NCBI GenBank assembly: GCA_016296985.1
Contig: JAEDHM010000052.1
Location: forward strand, 1-9,372
From: Clostridia bacterium
Lineage (GTDB): Bacteria > Bacillota > Clostridia > Christensenellales > CAG-1252
DNA: 9,372 nt
Direction: 5' to 3'
Below the pieces are notes generated by a model that was given only the letters and a program-made list of their open reading frames with translations, did not search any database and was not told the DNA's origin. The position numbers were made by a program, and so were the translations under genes. Positions 1-7,282 of this stretch are shown here, one piece after another; positions within the stretch are counted from its first letter, which is position 1; each line of letters starts with the position of its first letter.

Positions 1-67
1 ACCTTCCCAGGAGATTCTTCGGGTTTTTTCAAACCCTCTGAATGACAGGACTACGCTCGAGATGACG
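1..67. repeat. Dispersed-type intergenic repeat, copy 1 (may extend left of the window)
   Basis: This is the first of two near-identical segments about 99 bases apart. It shares the left arm ACCTTCCCAGGAGATTCTTC (1-20) and the right arm CTCTGAATGACAGGACTACG (36-55) with copy 2, and ends in a similar GATGACG. Between the arms it carries a different core: a perfect 6-bp hairpin GGGTTT-TTTC-AAACCC (21-36). The arms resemble the 'GATTCTTC...CAGAATGACA' intergenic repeats that I recall from many bacterial genomes. That resemblance is from memory, and only two copies are visible here. Confidence 0.7.
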
Positions 68-99
68 GTACTAGGAGTTGTTTTTCACAAGGATAAACG

Positions 100-156
100 A
101 CCTTCCCAGGAGATTCTTCGCTACGCTCTGAATGACAGGACTACGATTGAGTGACG
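100..156. repeat. Dispersed-type intergenic repeat, copy 2
   Basis: The left arm (100-120) and right arm (126-145) match copy 1 base for base, and the segment ends in GTGACG. The core between the arms is only CTACG (121-125), in place of the hairpin in copy 1. The spacer between the copies (68-99) is not repeated. The pair lies beyond the terminator of the lipoprotein gene, where non-coding repeats of this sort commonly settle. Confidence 0.7.
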
Positions 157-373
157 ACTAATTCAATCCGCCTCCCCACCTCTCTCTTTTCTCTTACTCC
201 ATTATTTTTATCCCTTTTCTTTTTATTTGTGTTTGTTATAGTATGTTATATTTGAAAATCCAACTTCTCCTTTTTCGTTTATCACAATTTATTACCATAT
301 ATTAGGGGGTAACCTCCTCAAAGCAAAACAGGGCTACGCAATGAAATCCTCATTGCAATAGTATTCAAAAGGT
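157..373. other. Gene-free intergenic stretch with two small hairpins
   Basis: No open frame with a usable ribosome site was found on either strand, and there is no convincing promoter. Two inverted repeats are present. One is AGGGGG-TAA-CCTCCT at 304-318, with 6 pairs including one G-T. The other is GCAATGA-AATCC-TCATTGC at 338-356, with 7 perfect pairs. Neither is followed by a T run on either strand, so neither is a typical terminator. The left part (about 177-235) is pyrimidine-rich. With the repeats at 1-156 this makes about 370 bases without a gene. Confidence 0.6.
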
Positions 374-403
374 AAAAAAAAGAGCAAACCTTTCGGTTTG
401 CCC
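374..403 (-). terminator. Intrinsic (Rho-independent) terminator of the parvulin lipoprotein gene
   Basis: Read on the minus strand this is GGGCAAACC-GAAA-GGTTTGCTC followed by eight T. The stem has nine pairs, one of them G-U, closed by a stable GAAA tetraloop. It begins 16 bases past the TAA stop of the lipoprotein gene, so it ends that transcript and probably the whole leftward operon. Confidence 0.95.
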
Positions 404-419
404 TTGTTTGTTTTGCTTT

Positions 420-3221
420 TTAGCCTTTCATTTGTTCCTTGATGTCCTTTACGCTGTCAGCATAAACTTCGGGGAAGTATTCAACGTTTCCTTCAACGTT
501 GTTGTCAAGGAAGGTTTTTTGGAAGGAGGAGTACAAGTCGTTTTGCTTGTTGGTAACGATACTTTCGAAGAGAGCGAATTCCAAAGTGCCCTTTGCTACG
601 TAGTAGTAATATCCACTTTCTTCGCTACCCTTAACGTCTCTTTCACCGCTTGCAATCAAAGCTTCGGCTTGAGCCTTTGTCAAGGTTACTTTGTAGTTTT
701 CGTTATCGTGATAATACTTAGCATCTTCGCCTGTACCTTCAACACCCAAACCAGTCTTTTCACCGGTAAGAAGGTATCTGTCGTATTCTTCCTTGGTGAT
801 ATAAGTCTTGTCGTTTACGTCGAAAGCGTTGGTGTCAACAACGTAGTTGTAAGGAAGGATAACCCTGCCGTTTTCAACCTTTGCATAACCACCGTTTGCG
901 CTCTTGGAGAAAGAACCGTCAGCATTCTTTACATAACCGCCGAAGAGGTATGAGCAGAACTTAGCTTCTTCACCGTCCAACAAACCGGTTTCAACAACTA
1001 CGTCAGCGGTATAACCGGTGATCATGATAAAGTGGATACCGTATTCGGAAACGCACCATCCATAGCTACCGAATCCATTATTAGCCAAATCTCTTGCCAA
1101 GTTGGTGAAGTTTTCAACGTACTTTGTATCATAGCCTTCGGGAGTTGCAACGTTACCCATAGAATCCTTCTTCAAAACGTCTTCCATACCGCTGTTTGCT
1201 CCGTCAGCCATATAAATCCACTTGTCGAATTCGTCGATAACTGCTTGACGATATTCAACCTCGGAATCAAAGGATGCTCTGTCAATAGCATCGATTGCGT
1301 TGGCAATAGCACCACCTAAACCGTTCTTATCAGCGCCAACAAGTTCTAAAACGTTGATAGCGGAAGTTTGAACGTTACCTGCGAGGTCAACGTATTCATT
1401 GGAAGGACAAGCCTTGCAATCACAGTCAGTCAAGGGGCAAACTGCATAACCGCCGTTGGGGTAAGCTTCGTTGCCGGCGTAGTTTTCGCACAAAGGACAG
1501 TCACAAGCAAAGCCTTCGGTTACAACTTCAACCTCACCGCCACATTCGTCGCAAACGTGATCGTCGTCGGCATCAGTATCAAACTTTTTGCAATCAACAC
1601 ATTGATGAGCATCGCAAACTGCGGTGGTGTCGAAGTCGGGGTTTGAAAGCCATACGCCGATTTGTTTTGCAAAGATTTCACGGTATGCTTGAATAGCTTC
1701 TTCAGTAGAGCCCTTTTCGTCGGACAAAGCGGTAATTTGCTTGTTTTGTTCAGTGGAGAAGGGGAAGAGGATGTGCTTGATGAAGTAAATACCCTTGTCG
1801 CCTAAGGTATAAGCAACAGAAGAGGAGGAATAGCTGGTTTCAACTGCTTCAATCCAACCTGCTTCGGTGCCGTATTGGTTGAGGTCCTTTTCAACTTGAG
1901 TCTTGTAAGCTTGCTCGATATCGGCTTGAGTAACGTAAGTTCTGGTGCTCAAATCCTTGCAAGTGTTTACGAGAACGGTTTCAAGCTCTTTAATATAATA
2001 GTAGTCGTAGGAAGAGAAGTTGTCAGAGAGGTATTTTTCCAATCTGTTCATAGCTTCTTTTCTGATGCTAAACTCTTCTGCGGTTTCCTCGTCCTTCTTA
2101 ACAACGTCAAAGCTGAACTTTGCAAGAGGCAACATTTTTCCGTCAGCGCCGTATTCAACGGCATCTTCAAAGGTATGAGCGTGATCGTAAGCGTCATCGT
2201 GAGCGTGCTCTTCGGTTTCGCCTTTAAGTTGTGCTTCTTGAGTACGATGAGGTCTAGCCTCGATAATGCTTACGTTGAAGGTAACCTTTTTGGTTCCGTA
2301 AGTGATGTCGACCTTCAAATCACCAAGGTTTTTGGTGCCGGTGATATCGGGAACGGTGCCAAAATCTTCAAAGTTGTCAACGGTAGTAGAATAAGCAACC
2401 TTAACACCGCCTGTAACTTCGGAAACAGTGCCCTTGGTGTATCTGGTGTTTTCGGTGAAGAAAGCGTCAACTGCAGCGCTATCGTCGAAAACCTTGCTGT
2501 AGTTGATGGTAAGAACCATACCCTTCAAGCTTAAAGCTTCGCCAAGTTCGTAACAAACCTTGCGAGGAGCAGAGGTAAGTACCAAACTGGTCATATTTTC
2601 AACGGAGGGAGCGTCAGCCTCTTCTTCCTCTTCTTCATCCTCTTCAGCACGTTGTTCGGTGATTTCCTTGATATAATCGGACAACAATTCGTCCATAGAG
2701 TGGTTTACGTTGAAGATTGCTTCGTTCTTTTCTTTAACGTTCAAAAGGCTTTCAAGCTCGGCAATTCTGTCTGCAACGTAACGTTCTTGTTCAGAAATTT
2801 TGGTAAAGTCATAAGTCTTACCCTTTGTATCTGCAGAGTTTACGCGACCCTCTTGCTTTTCCAAGTATTCGATGCAGTAAAGTTTAAACAAAGCGTTTTT
2901 AGCCAAGCTTTCGTTTGCATCGTCAAAGGTATCTTGAAGATTGTCGGCAATGGCGGTAAATTGTTCCGCGCTGATATAGCCCATTTGATAGTATTGATAA
3001 ATGGTGTTATAGTATTTGTAGAAAGAAGTCAACACGCTTGTCTTGTCAACGTATGCTTGACGGCCACCGTAGTTTACAACTGCAGCGGCTTGCTTTGCGG
3101 TACGTTCTTTGTTGGGGCGAATCATACTGTCTTCGCCACAAGCGGTAAGAACAAGACTCATAGCCAAAACGAGGGCTATGCATAAAGCTATTAACTTAAC
3201 TACTAATAACTTCTTTTTCAT
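420..3221 (-). CDS. Giant PrsA/SurA-like parvulin lipoprotein (putative extracytoplasmic foldase)
   Basis: A 933-residue exported lipoprotein. Residues 1-27 are a lipoprotein signal peptide (MKKK, hydrophobic core, lipobox LTAC) with Cys28 as the lipidation site, which places it on the outer face of the membrane. Residues about 40-190 look like a helical SurA/PrsA N-terminal chaperone region. An acidic run follows (192-204), then a domain resembling bacterial Ig-like group 3 (about 211-320) and a His/Asp-rich stretch (338-350). The peptidyl-prolyl isomerase (parvulin) domain opens with IKHIL (His483) and closes with YGIHFI (His730), the two conserved parvulin histidines. Some 150 residues are inserted between the halves, including 12 cysteines at 536-605. 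The C-terminal tail (about 876-933) resembles clostridial PrsA ends. Usual PrsA length is about 300 residues. It follows mfd, as prsA-like genes do in Clostridia. It has its own promoter, ribosome site and terminator. The foldase role is inferred; the substrates are unknown. Confidence 0.8.
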   Translation of the reverse strand: MKKKLLVVKLIALCIALVLAMSLVLTACGEDSMIRPNKERTAKQAAAVVNYGGRQAYVDKTSVLTSFYKYYNTIYQYYQMGYISAEQFTAIADNLQDTFDDANESLAKNALFKLYCIEYLEKQEGRVNSADTKGKTYDFTKISEQERYVADRIAELESLLNVKEKNEAIFNVNHSMDELLSDYIKEITEQRAEEDEEEEEEADAPSVENMTSLVLTSAPRKVCYELGEALSLKGMVLTINYSKVFDDSAAVDAFFTENTRYTKGTVSEVTGGVKVAYSTTVDNFEDFGTVPDITGTKNLGDLKVDITYGTKKVTFNVSIIEARPHRTQEAQLKGETEEHAHDDAYDHAHTFEDAVEYGADGKMLPLAKFSFDVVKKDEETAEEFSIRKEAMNRLEKYLSDNFSSYDYYYIKELETVLVNTCKDLSTRTYVTQADIEQAYKTQVEKDLNQYGTEAGWIEAVETSYSSSSVAYTLGDKGIYFIKHILFPFSTEQNKQITALSDEKGSTEEAIQAYREIFAKQIGVWLSNPDFDTTAVCDAHQCVDCKKFDTDADDDHVCDECGGEVEVVTEGFACDCPLCENYAGNEAYPNGGYAVCPLTDCDCKACPSNEYVDLAGNVQTSAINVLELVGADKNGLGGAIANAIDAIDRASFDSEVEYRQAVIDEFDKWIYMADGANSGMEDVLKKDSMGNVATPEGYDTKYVENFTNLARDLANNGFGSYGWCVSEYGIHFIMITGYTADVVVETGLLDGEEAKFCSYLFGGYVKNADGSFSKSANGGYAKVENGRVILPYNYVVDTNAFDVNDKTYITKEEYDRYLLTGEKTGLGVEGTGEDAKYYHDNENYKVTLTKAQAEALIASGERDVKGSEESGYYYYVAKGTLEFALFESIVTNKQNDLYSSFQKTFLDNNVEGNVEYFPEVYADSVKDIKEQMKG

Positions 3222-3227
3222 AAAAAT

Positions 3228-3233
3228 CTCCTT
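3228..3233 (-). promoter_or_regulatory. Ribosome binding site of the lipoprotein gene
   Basis: AAGGAG on the minus strand, 6 bases before the ATG at 3221. It is the strongest Shine-Dalgarno sequence in the window and fixes the start of the lipoprotein. Confidence 0.9.
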
Positions 3234-3235
3234 CT

Positions 3236-3251
3236 AGCGTAAAAATACGCT
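3236..3251 (-). promoter_or_regulatory. 5' leader hairpin of the lipoprotein mRNA
   Basis: Perfect inverted repeat AGCGTA-TTTT-TACGCT on the minus strand, between the -10 box and the ribosome site. From the -10 position the transcript should start near 3250-3251, which puts the hairpin at or within a base or two of the 5' end. Hairpins there are known to stabilise mRNAs (for example aprE in Bacillus). No T run follows in the direction of transcription, so it is not a terminator for mfd. Confidence 0.6.
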
Positions 3252-3256
3252 TTCTT

Positions 3257-3285
3257 ATTATAAACAAACGTAATAAATAAAGCAA
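3257..3285 (-). promoter_or_regulatory. Sigma-A-type promoter for the lipoprotein gene
   Basis: The minus strand shows a perfect -10 TATAAT (3262-3257) and a partial -35 TTGCTT (3285-3280) with a 17-base spacer, in the 91-base gap after mfd. A second possible site, TTGGCA with TAATAT 16 bases on (3342-3315), overlaps the end of mfd. No terminator separates mfd from this gene, so read-through from the operon is also likely. Confidence 0.7.
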
Positions 3286-3312
3286 TCGTTTTGATTATGT
3301 TTTGTACTAAAC

Positions 3313-6300
3313 TTATATTATAATTCCATTAGCATTTGCCAAAAATTCCCTTAAAATGGCTATTTTGCCTGAAATACCACCGACTGCGCCCACAAAAGCG
3401 TAAGTAAAAGGGTCTGGATGTTTGACGTAAGCCTTTCTTGAAATAGCTTTTTCAGCAGTTTTTGCCGAGGTGGAATTGGCGTAATCGCCGTTTTTCCAAA
3501 TCACCTTACAATTTTCATTGTCGGCAACCACCTTCGAAACACCCACACGGCTGCCCAAAACACGAAGAAGGGAAACGTCCACAAGATTGACAACGGGCTT
3601 AGGCACCTCGCCGTACATTTCCTTGACGTCGGACAAAATCTCCTCTCTTTCTTCCAAGGAAGAAATTTCCGCAATTCTCTTGTAAAGTTTAAGCCTTTCC
3701 CTCTCGCTTTTCACGTAGTCCTCGCCGATATAAGCGTTGGTACGAATACAAACTTCGGTATAGGTTTGTTCCCCTACCGTTTCGCCTTTAAGGACGGATA
3801 CCGTTTCCCGCAAAAGTTTGCAATACATATCGTAACCGATTTTTTCAACGTGGCCGTGTTGCTCTCGCCCAAGGACGTTTCCTGCGCCTCGAATCTCAAG
3901 GTCCATAAGAGCAAGACGATAGCCCGCGCCTAGGTCGCTGTTGTCGGACAAGGCCTCAAGCCTCTTTCTTGCCACGGTGTCCAAAATCTTGTTTTCGGGA
4001 TAGGTGAAATAAGCGGATGCAAGGGTAGAGCTTCGCCCAACTCTGCCCTTCAACTGATACATTTGGGACAAACCAAGCCTGTCCGAGTCAATAACCACCA
4101 AAGTGTTTGCATCGGGAATATCGATTCCGTTTTCAATTATGGTGGTAGAAACCAAAATATCCGCCTCTTTGTTGTAAAATTTGTAGATATTTTTCTCCAA
4201 CACGTCGGAAGGCATACGTCCGTGCCCCATAACTATTCTCGCCTCGGGGAAAAATTCCTTAACTCGGGATGCAAAAGGGGCAAGTTTTTCAATGTTGTTG
4301 ATAAGGATAAAGGTTTGACCGCCTCGCGCCAATTCCTTTCCCACCGCCTCTTTCAAAAGACTGTCGCTATACTCGCTAACAAGGGTTTTCACCGCCTGTC
4401 TGCCCTTGGGCGGAGTATCCAAAACGGAAATATCCCTAATCCCCGAAAGAGCCATATCAAGGGTGCGAGGAATTGGGGTTGCGGACATTGAAAGGACGTT
4501 TACGTTGGTGCGCAAAAGTTTCAACTTTTCCTTTTGCTCAACGCCAAAACGCTGTTCTTCATCCAAAACCAAAAGTCCTAAATCGTAAAAGTTTACGTCC
4601 TTTGACAAAATGCGGTGAGTACCGATTACAAGCCCGATAGAGCCCGAGGCTACCCCCGCCAAAATGGACTGAACTTCCTCTTTGGTTCTAAATCGGGTAA
4701 GGCAAGCCACCCTTACGCCAAAGGGACCGAAACGGTTGACGGCGTTCATATAGTGTTGCTCCGCCAAAATGGTGGTAGGAGCAAGAATTGCCGCCTGACG
4801 GTTTTCCAAAATAGTCTTAAATACCGCCCTAAAAGCAACTTCGGTCTTGCCAAAACCTACGTCTCCGCATATAAGACGATCCATTACACGTCCAGATTCC
4901 ATATCCCTTTTGATTTCCAAAATAGCCTGCGCTTGATCCGCCGTCTCCTCGTACTCGAAAGCGGACTCAAACTCTCTTTCAAGCGGTGGCTCTTTAGGGT
5001 ATTTATATCCCCTGCTTTCCTCACGTTTTGCATAAAGTTCCAAAAGGTCGATAGCAAGTTTTTTGATAGACTTTCTCGCCTTTTCCTTCTCTTTTGCAAA
5101 CTCTCCCTTGTTGGGGTTTGAAAGTTTGGGCGTTTTGTCGCTTCCGGCATAAAAGGAGAGCATGTCCATTTGATGAACGGGAAGGAAAATTTTGTTTTCG
5201 CCTGCGTACTGCAAAACTAAATAATCCCTTTCGCCCACGTAACTTTTAACGTGCTGAACACCCAAGCATTGACCTATGCCGTACTCTTCGTGAACTACGT
5301 AATCGCCCACCCTAGGCGCAATGGTTTTCCGTGGAGTTTTCTCCGCCGCCTTTGCGGTAGCCTTGATATTCATATCCGCAACGCCTACAACCATTACTTT
5401 TGCATACCTGTCTATAAAACCACGGGTAAGCTTTTCCTCACGGTAGAAAACTTTGTCGCCGAAAAAATTGTGTAACGATGCGACGTTTTCCTTACTACCG
5501 CCAAACATTACTACTTCATAACCACGGGATAAAAACTCGTCCACGTCTTTGGTGAGCAAGCCGAGGTTTGCAAAATAGGAAGGAAGACCTCTTGAATCAC
5601 GAAGGAAAAGACCCTCTTCAGGGGCGGAAATTCCCACACGGTAATTGGAAAATTCCAACACCTTGTGCAAATTGAAACCTTCGTTGACAAGGGAAAGAGG
5701 AACAACGCTGTTGTAGTGATCACGCAACGCCTCGCCTTCGGGAATAAGACGGGAAACTCTCGCCTTGATTCCCTCGTAAAAACGGTTAAGCTTGTCCATG
5801 CCTGCCTTGTCCTCGTCAATGACGATCAAATCCTCAAAATCGATATAGTCGAAAAGGGTGGAAAGATAGGGTAAAACAAAGGGGTAAAGCCAGTTTAGGG
5901 CAGATGCTCCGCCAAAGCCCATTTGAAGCTCTAAATCCGACAAAATTTCATCCGTTCTCGTCTTCGCTTTTGCGTTTTGCAAGCCTATATTTTTGCGGAT
6001 TTTGTCCAAAAGTCCAACCATTGCCTCACGGGGGATTATCACGTCGCTTGAAGGAGGAATAGTAACCTTTTCAAGTCGTCTTACAATGGTCATGGTTTCG
6101 GGCTGAAAGTATTTTATACTTTCAATGGTGTCAAAATCCGTCATGATGCGCAAGGGCAAATCGCTGTTTATGGGGAATATCTCAAGAATATCACCGCTTA
6201 GGGAATAGGTACCCTTACACTCTGCTCGTTCTTCACGGATATAGCCGTTTTTTGCAAGGGAGATAGCAAGGGCGGAAATATCCCATTCATCACCCACTTG

Positions 6301-6699
6301 CAAGGTCAAACACCTTTCCATAAACAACTGTTTCGAGGGCAAATAGCCTGCCAAAACTTCGGGGGTTACCACAAGGCAAGAAATTTCGCCTTCAATCCAC
6401 TTTTGCAAGGCGGAAACACGGGCGGAAGTGATTGCCAAAGCAACTCCGCTACGGTACATTATGGGGTCTGCTTCGGCAGGAAAAATCTCGGTTTTAACGC
6501 CGTATCTATTCAAAAGATCGGCAACCTCGGAAGAGTTTTCTTCCCCTGCCACGTAAAGCATTTTTTTATTCAAAAAGGATAAAAGATGAAGTTTTTGCGA
6601 CAAAGCCACCGTTGAAATAGAAAGGCGCCCCAACCTTTTCAAGGCAGAGGCGATTTCACCATAACTTATCCGCAATCTTTCAAGTCCGATTATGTCCAT
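3313..6699 (-). CDS. mfd: Transcription-repair coupling factor Mfd
   Basis: An ATP-driven DNA translocase that pushes stalled RNA polymerase off damaged DNA and recruits UvrA for nucleotide excision repair. The length of 1128 residues is near the usual 1150. The N-terminal UvrB-homology region (about 1-330) contains GDILEIFP. The RNA-polymerase-interaction (CarD-like) domain is at about 462-515 (GDYVVHEEYGIGQ). The translocase motor follows, with Walker A GDVGFGKT (612-619), DEEQ (713-716), SATPIPRTL (739-747) and QLKGRVGR (882-889). The TRG element spans about 926-950, and the C-terminal regulatory domain (about 975-1110) begins TEVCIRTNAYI. ATG 6699 follows the pth stop after a single base and lacks a clear Shine-Dalgarno, so translation is probably coupled to pth. 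One oddity: Ser168 stands where UvrB and most Mfd proteins have Arg before the GD/GG of this motif. The identity is certain. Confidence 0.98.
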   Translation of the reverse strand: MDIIGLERLRISYGEIASALKRLGRLSISTVALSQKLHLLSFLNKKMLYVAGEENSSEVADLLNRYGVKTEIFPAEADPIMYRSGVALAITSARVSALQKWIEGEISCLVVTPEVLAGYLPSKQLFMERCLTLQVGDEWDISALAISLAKNGYIREERAECKGTYSLSGDILEIFPINSDLPLRIMTDFDTIESIKYFQPETMTIVRRLEKVTIPPSSDVIIPREAMVGLLDKIRKNIGLQNAKAKTRTDEILSDLELQMGFGGASALNWLYPFVLPYLSTLFDYIDFEDLIVIDEDKAGMDKLNRFYEGIKARVSRLIPEGEALRDHYNSVVPLSLVNEGFNLHKVLEFSNYRVGISAPEEGLFLRDSRGLPSYFANLGLLTKDVDEFLSRGYEVVMFGGSKENVASLHNFFGDKVFYREEKLTRGFIDRYAKVMVVGVADMNIKATAKAAEKTPRKTIAPRVGDYVVHEEYGIGQCLGVQHVKSYVGERDYLVLQYAGENKIFLPVHQMDMLSFYAGSDKTPKLSNPNKGEFAKEKEKARKSIKKLAIDLLELYAKREESRGYKYPKEPPLEREFESAFEYEETADQAQAILEIKRDMESGRVMDRLICGDVGFGKTEVAFRAVFKTILENRQAAILAPTTILAEQHYMNAVNRFGPFGVRVACLTRFRTKEEVQSILAGVASGSIGLVIGTHRILSKDVNFYDLGLLVLDEEQRFGVEQKEKLKLLRTNVNVLSMSATPIPRTLDMALSGIRDISVLDTPPKGRQAVKTLVSEYSDSLLKEAVGKELARGGQTFILINNIEKLAPFASRVKEFFPEARIVMGHGRMPSDVLEKNIYKFYNKEADILVSTTIIENGIDIPDANTLVVIDSDRLGLSQMYQLKGRVGRSSTLASAYFTYPENKILDTVARKRLEALSDNSDLGAGYRLALMDLEIRGAGNVLGREQHGHVEKIGYDMYCKLLRETVSVLKGETVGEQTYTEVCIRTNAYIGEDYVKSERERLKLYKRIAEISSLEEREEILSDVKEMYGEVPKPVVNLVDVSLLRVLGSRVGVSKVVADNENCKVIWKNGDYANSTSAKTAEKAISRKAYVKHPDPFTYAFVGAVGGISGKIAILREFLANANGIII

Positions 6700-6700
6700 A

Positions 6701-7264
6701 TTATCCGTTGTAATCTGCGCCTACACGGGCAATATCTCTATTGTCGATATAGGCAAGCAAAGCCTTAGACGCTCTTTCGGTAGCGTTGCTCAACTTGTCG
6801 TAATTTTCCCCTTTTACCTTACTTAGCACAAAGGATGCAAGGTCAATTTCTCCTTGAGGTTTGCCAATACCCACCCTGATACGGGGGAAATCGGAGGAGC
6901 CTGCTAAAGCGATTATGTTTCGCATACCGTTATGGGTACCTGCCGAACCGCCTTGACGCAAACGAAGGGTACCGCAAGGGATATCAATATCGTCGTAAAC
7001 AACTATGGTTTCTTTGGGAGTCGCCTTGTATTTTCCCATAAGTTCTCTTACGCTTTCGCCGGAAAGATTCATATAGGTTTGAGGTTTTGCAATGAGGATT
7101 TTCTCACCGTTTACAAACTTTTCCGCAACTTTCGCCTTGCAATAGCGGTGCTTAAAATCCACGCCCAAAGCAAAAGCAAGCTTGTCCACCGTGATAAAGC
7201 CCATATTGTGATAAGTGTCCTTGTAGGCAAGTCCGGGGTTGCCCAATCCGATAATCAATAGCAT
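6701..7264 (-). CDS. pth: Peptidyl-tRNA hydrolase
   Basis: A cytoplasmic esterase that cleaves peptidyl-tRNAs dropped by ribosomes, freeing tRNA for reuse. The length of 187 residues is typical. Family signatures are GLGNPG (6-11) with Asn9, YHNMGF with the catalytic His19, KPQTYMNLSG with Asn66, VVYDDID with the catalytic-partner Asp92 (or Asp91), and GSAGTHNG with Asn112. The usual Arg before His19 is Tyr here; I take this as tolerated variation. An AAAGGAA ribosome site sits 6-7 bases before ATG 7264. The gene is 18 bases after the GlmU-type gene and 1 base before mfd, the usual Firmicutes pth-mfd pairing. Confidence 0.97.
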   Translation of the reverse strand: MLLIIGLGNPGLAYKDTYHNMGFITVDKLAFALGVDFKHRYCKAKVAEKFVNGEKILIAKPQTYMNLSGESVRELMGKYKATPKETIVVYDDIDIPCGTLRLRQGGSAGTHNGMRNIIALAGSSDFPRIRVGIGKPQGEIDLASFVLSKVKGENYDKLSNATERASKALLAYIDNRDIARVGADYNG

Positions 7265-7270
7265 TTTTTC

Positions 7271-7277
7271 TTCCTTT
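7271..7277 (-). promoter_or_regulatory. Ribosome binding site of pth
   Basis: AAAGGAA on the minus strand, 6 bases before the pth ATG. A short inverted repeat, CAAGGC-ATA-GCCTTG (7278-7292), lies directly upstream and covers the TAG stop of the preceding gene. A ribosome finishing that gene would melt it, so it may couple translation of pth to its upstream neighbour; that role is inferred. Confidence 0.7.
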
Positions 7278-7282
7278 CAAGG

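Noticed and set aside
1..156. CRISPR array
   Set aside because: Only two units, with arms separated by a short variable core and no regular spacer pattern.
236..298. 20-codon minus-strand frame starting at ATG 298
   Set aside because: The only GGAGG upstream is about 14 bases away, too far, and the peptide has no recognisable features.
408..3185. Several long open frames on the plus strand (for example 1875-2534 and 408-953)
   Set aside because: They are antisense to the lipoprotein gene, which has a signal peptide, recognisable domains, promoter and terminator. Their translations show no recognisable family, and they reflect its codon bias.
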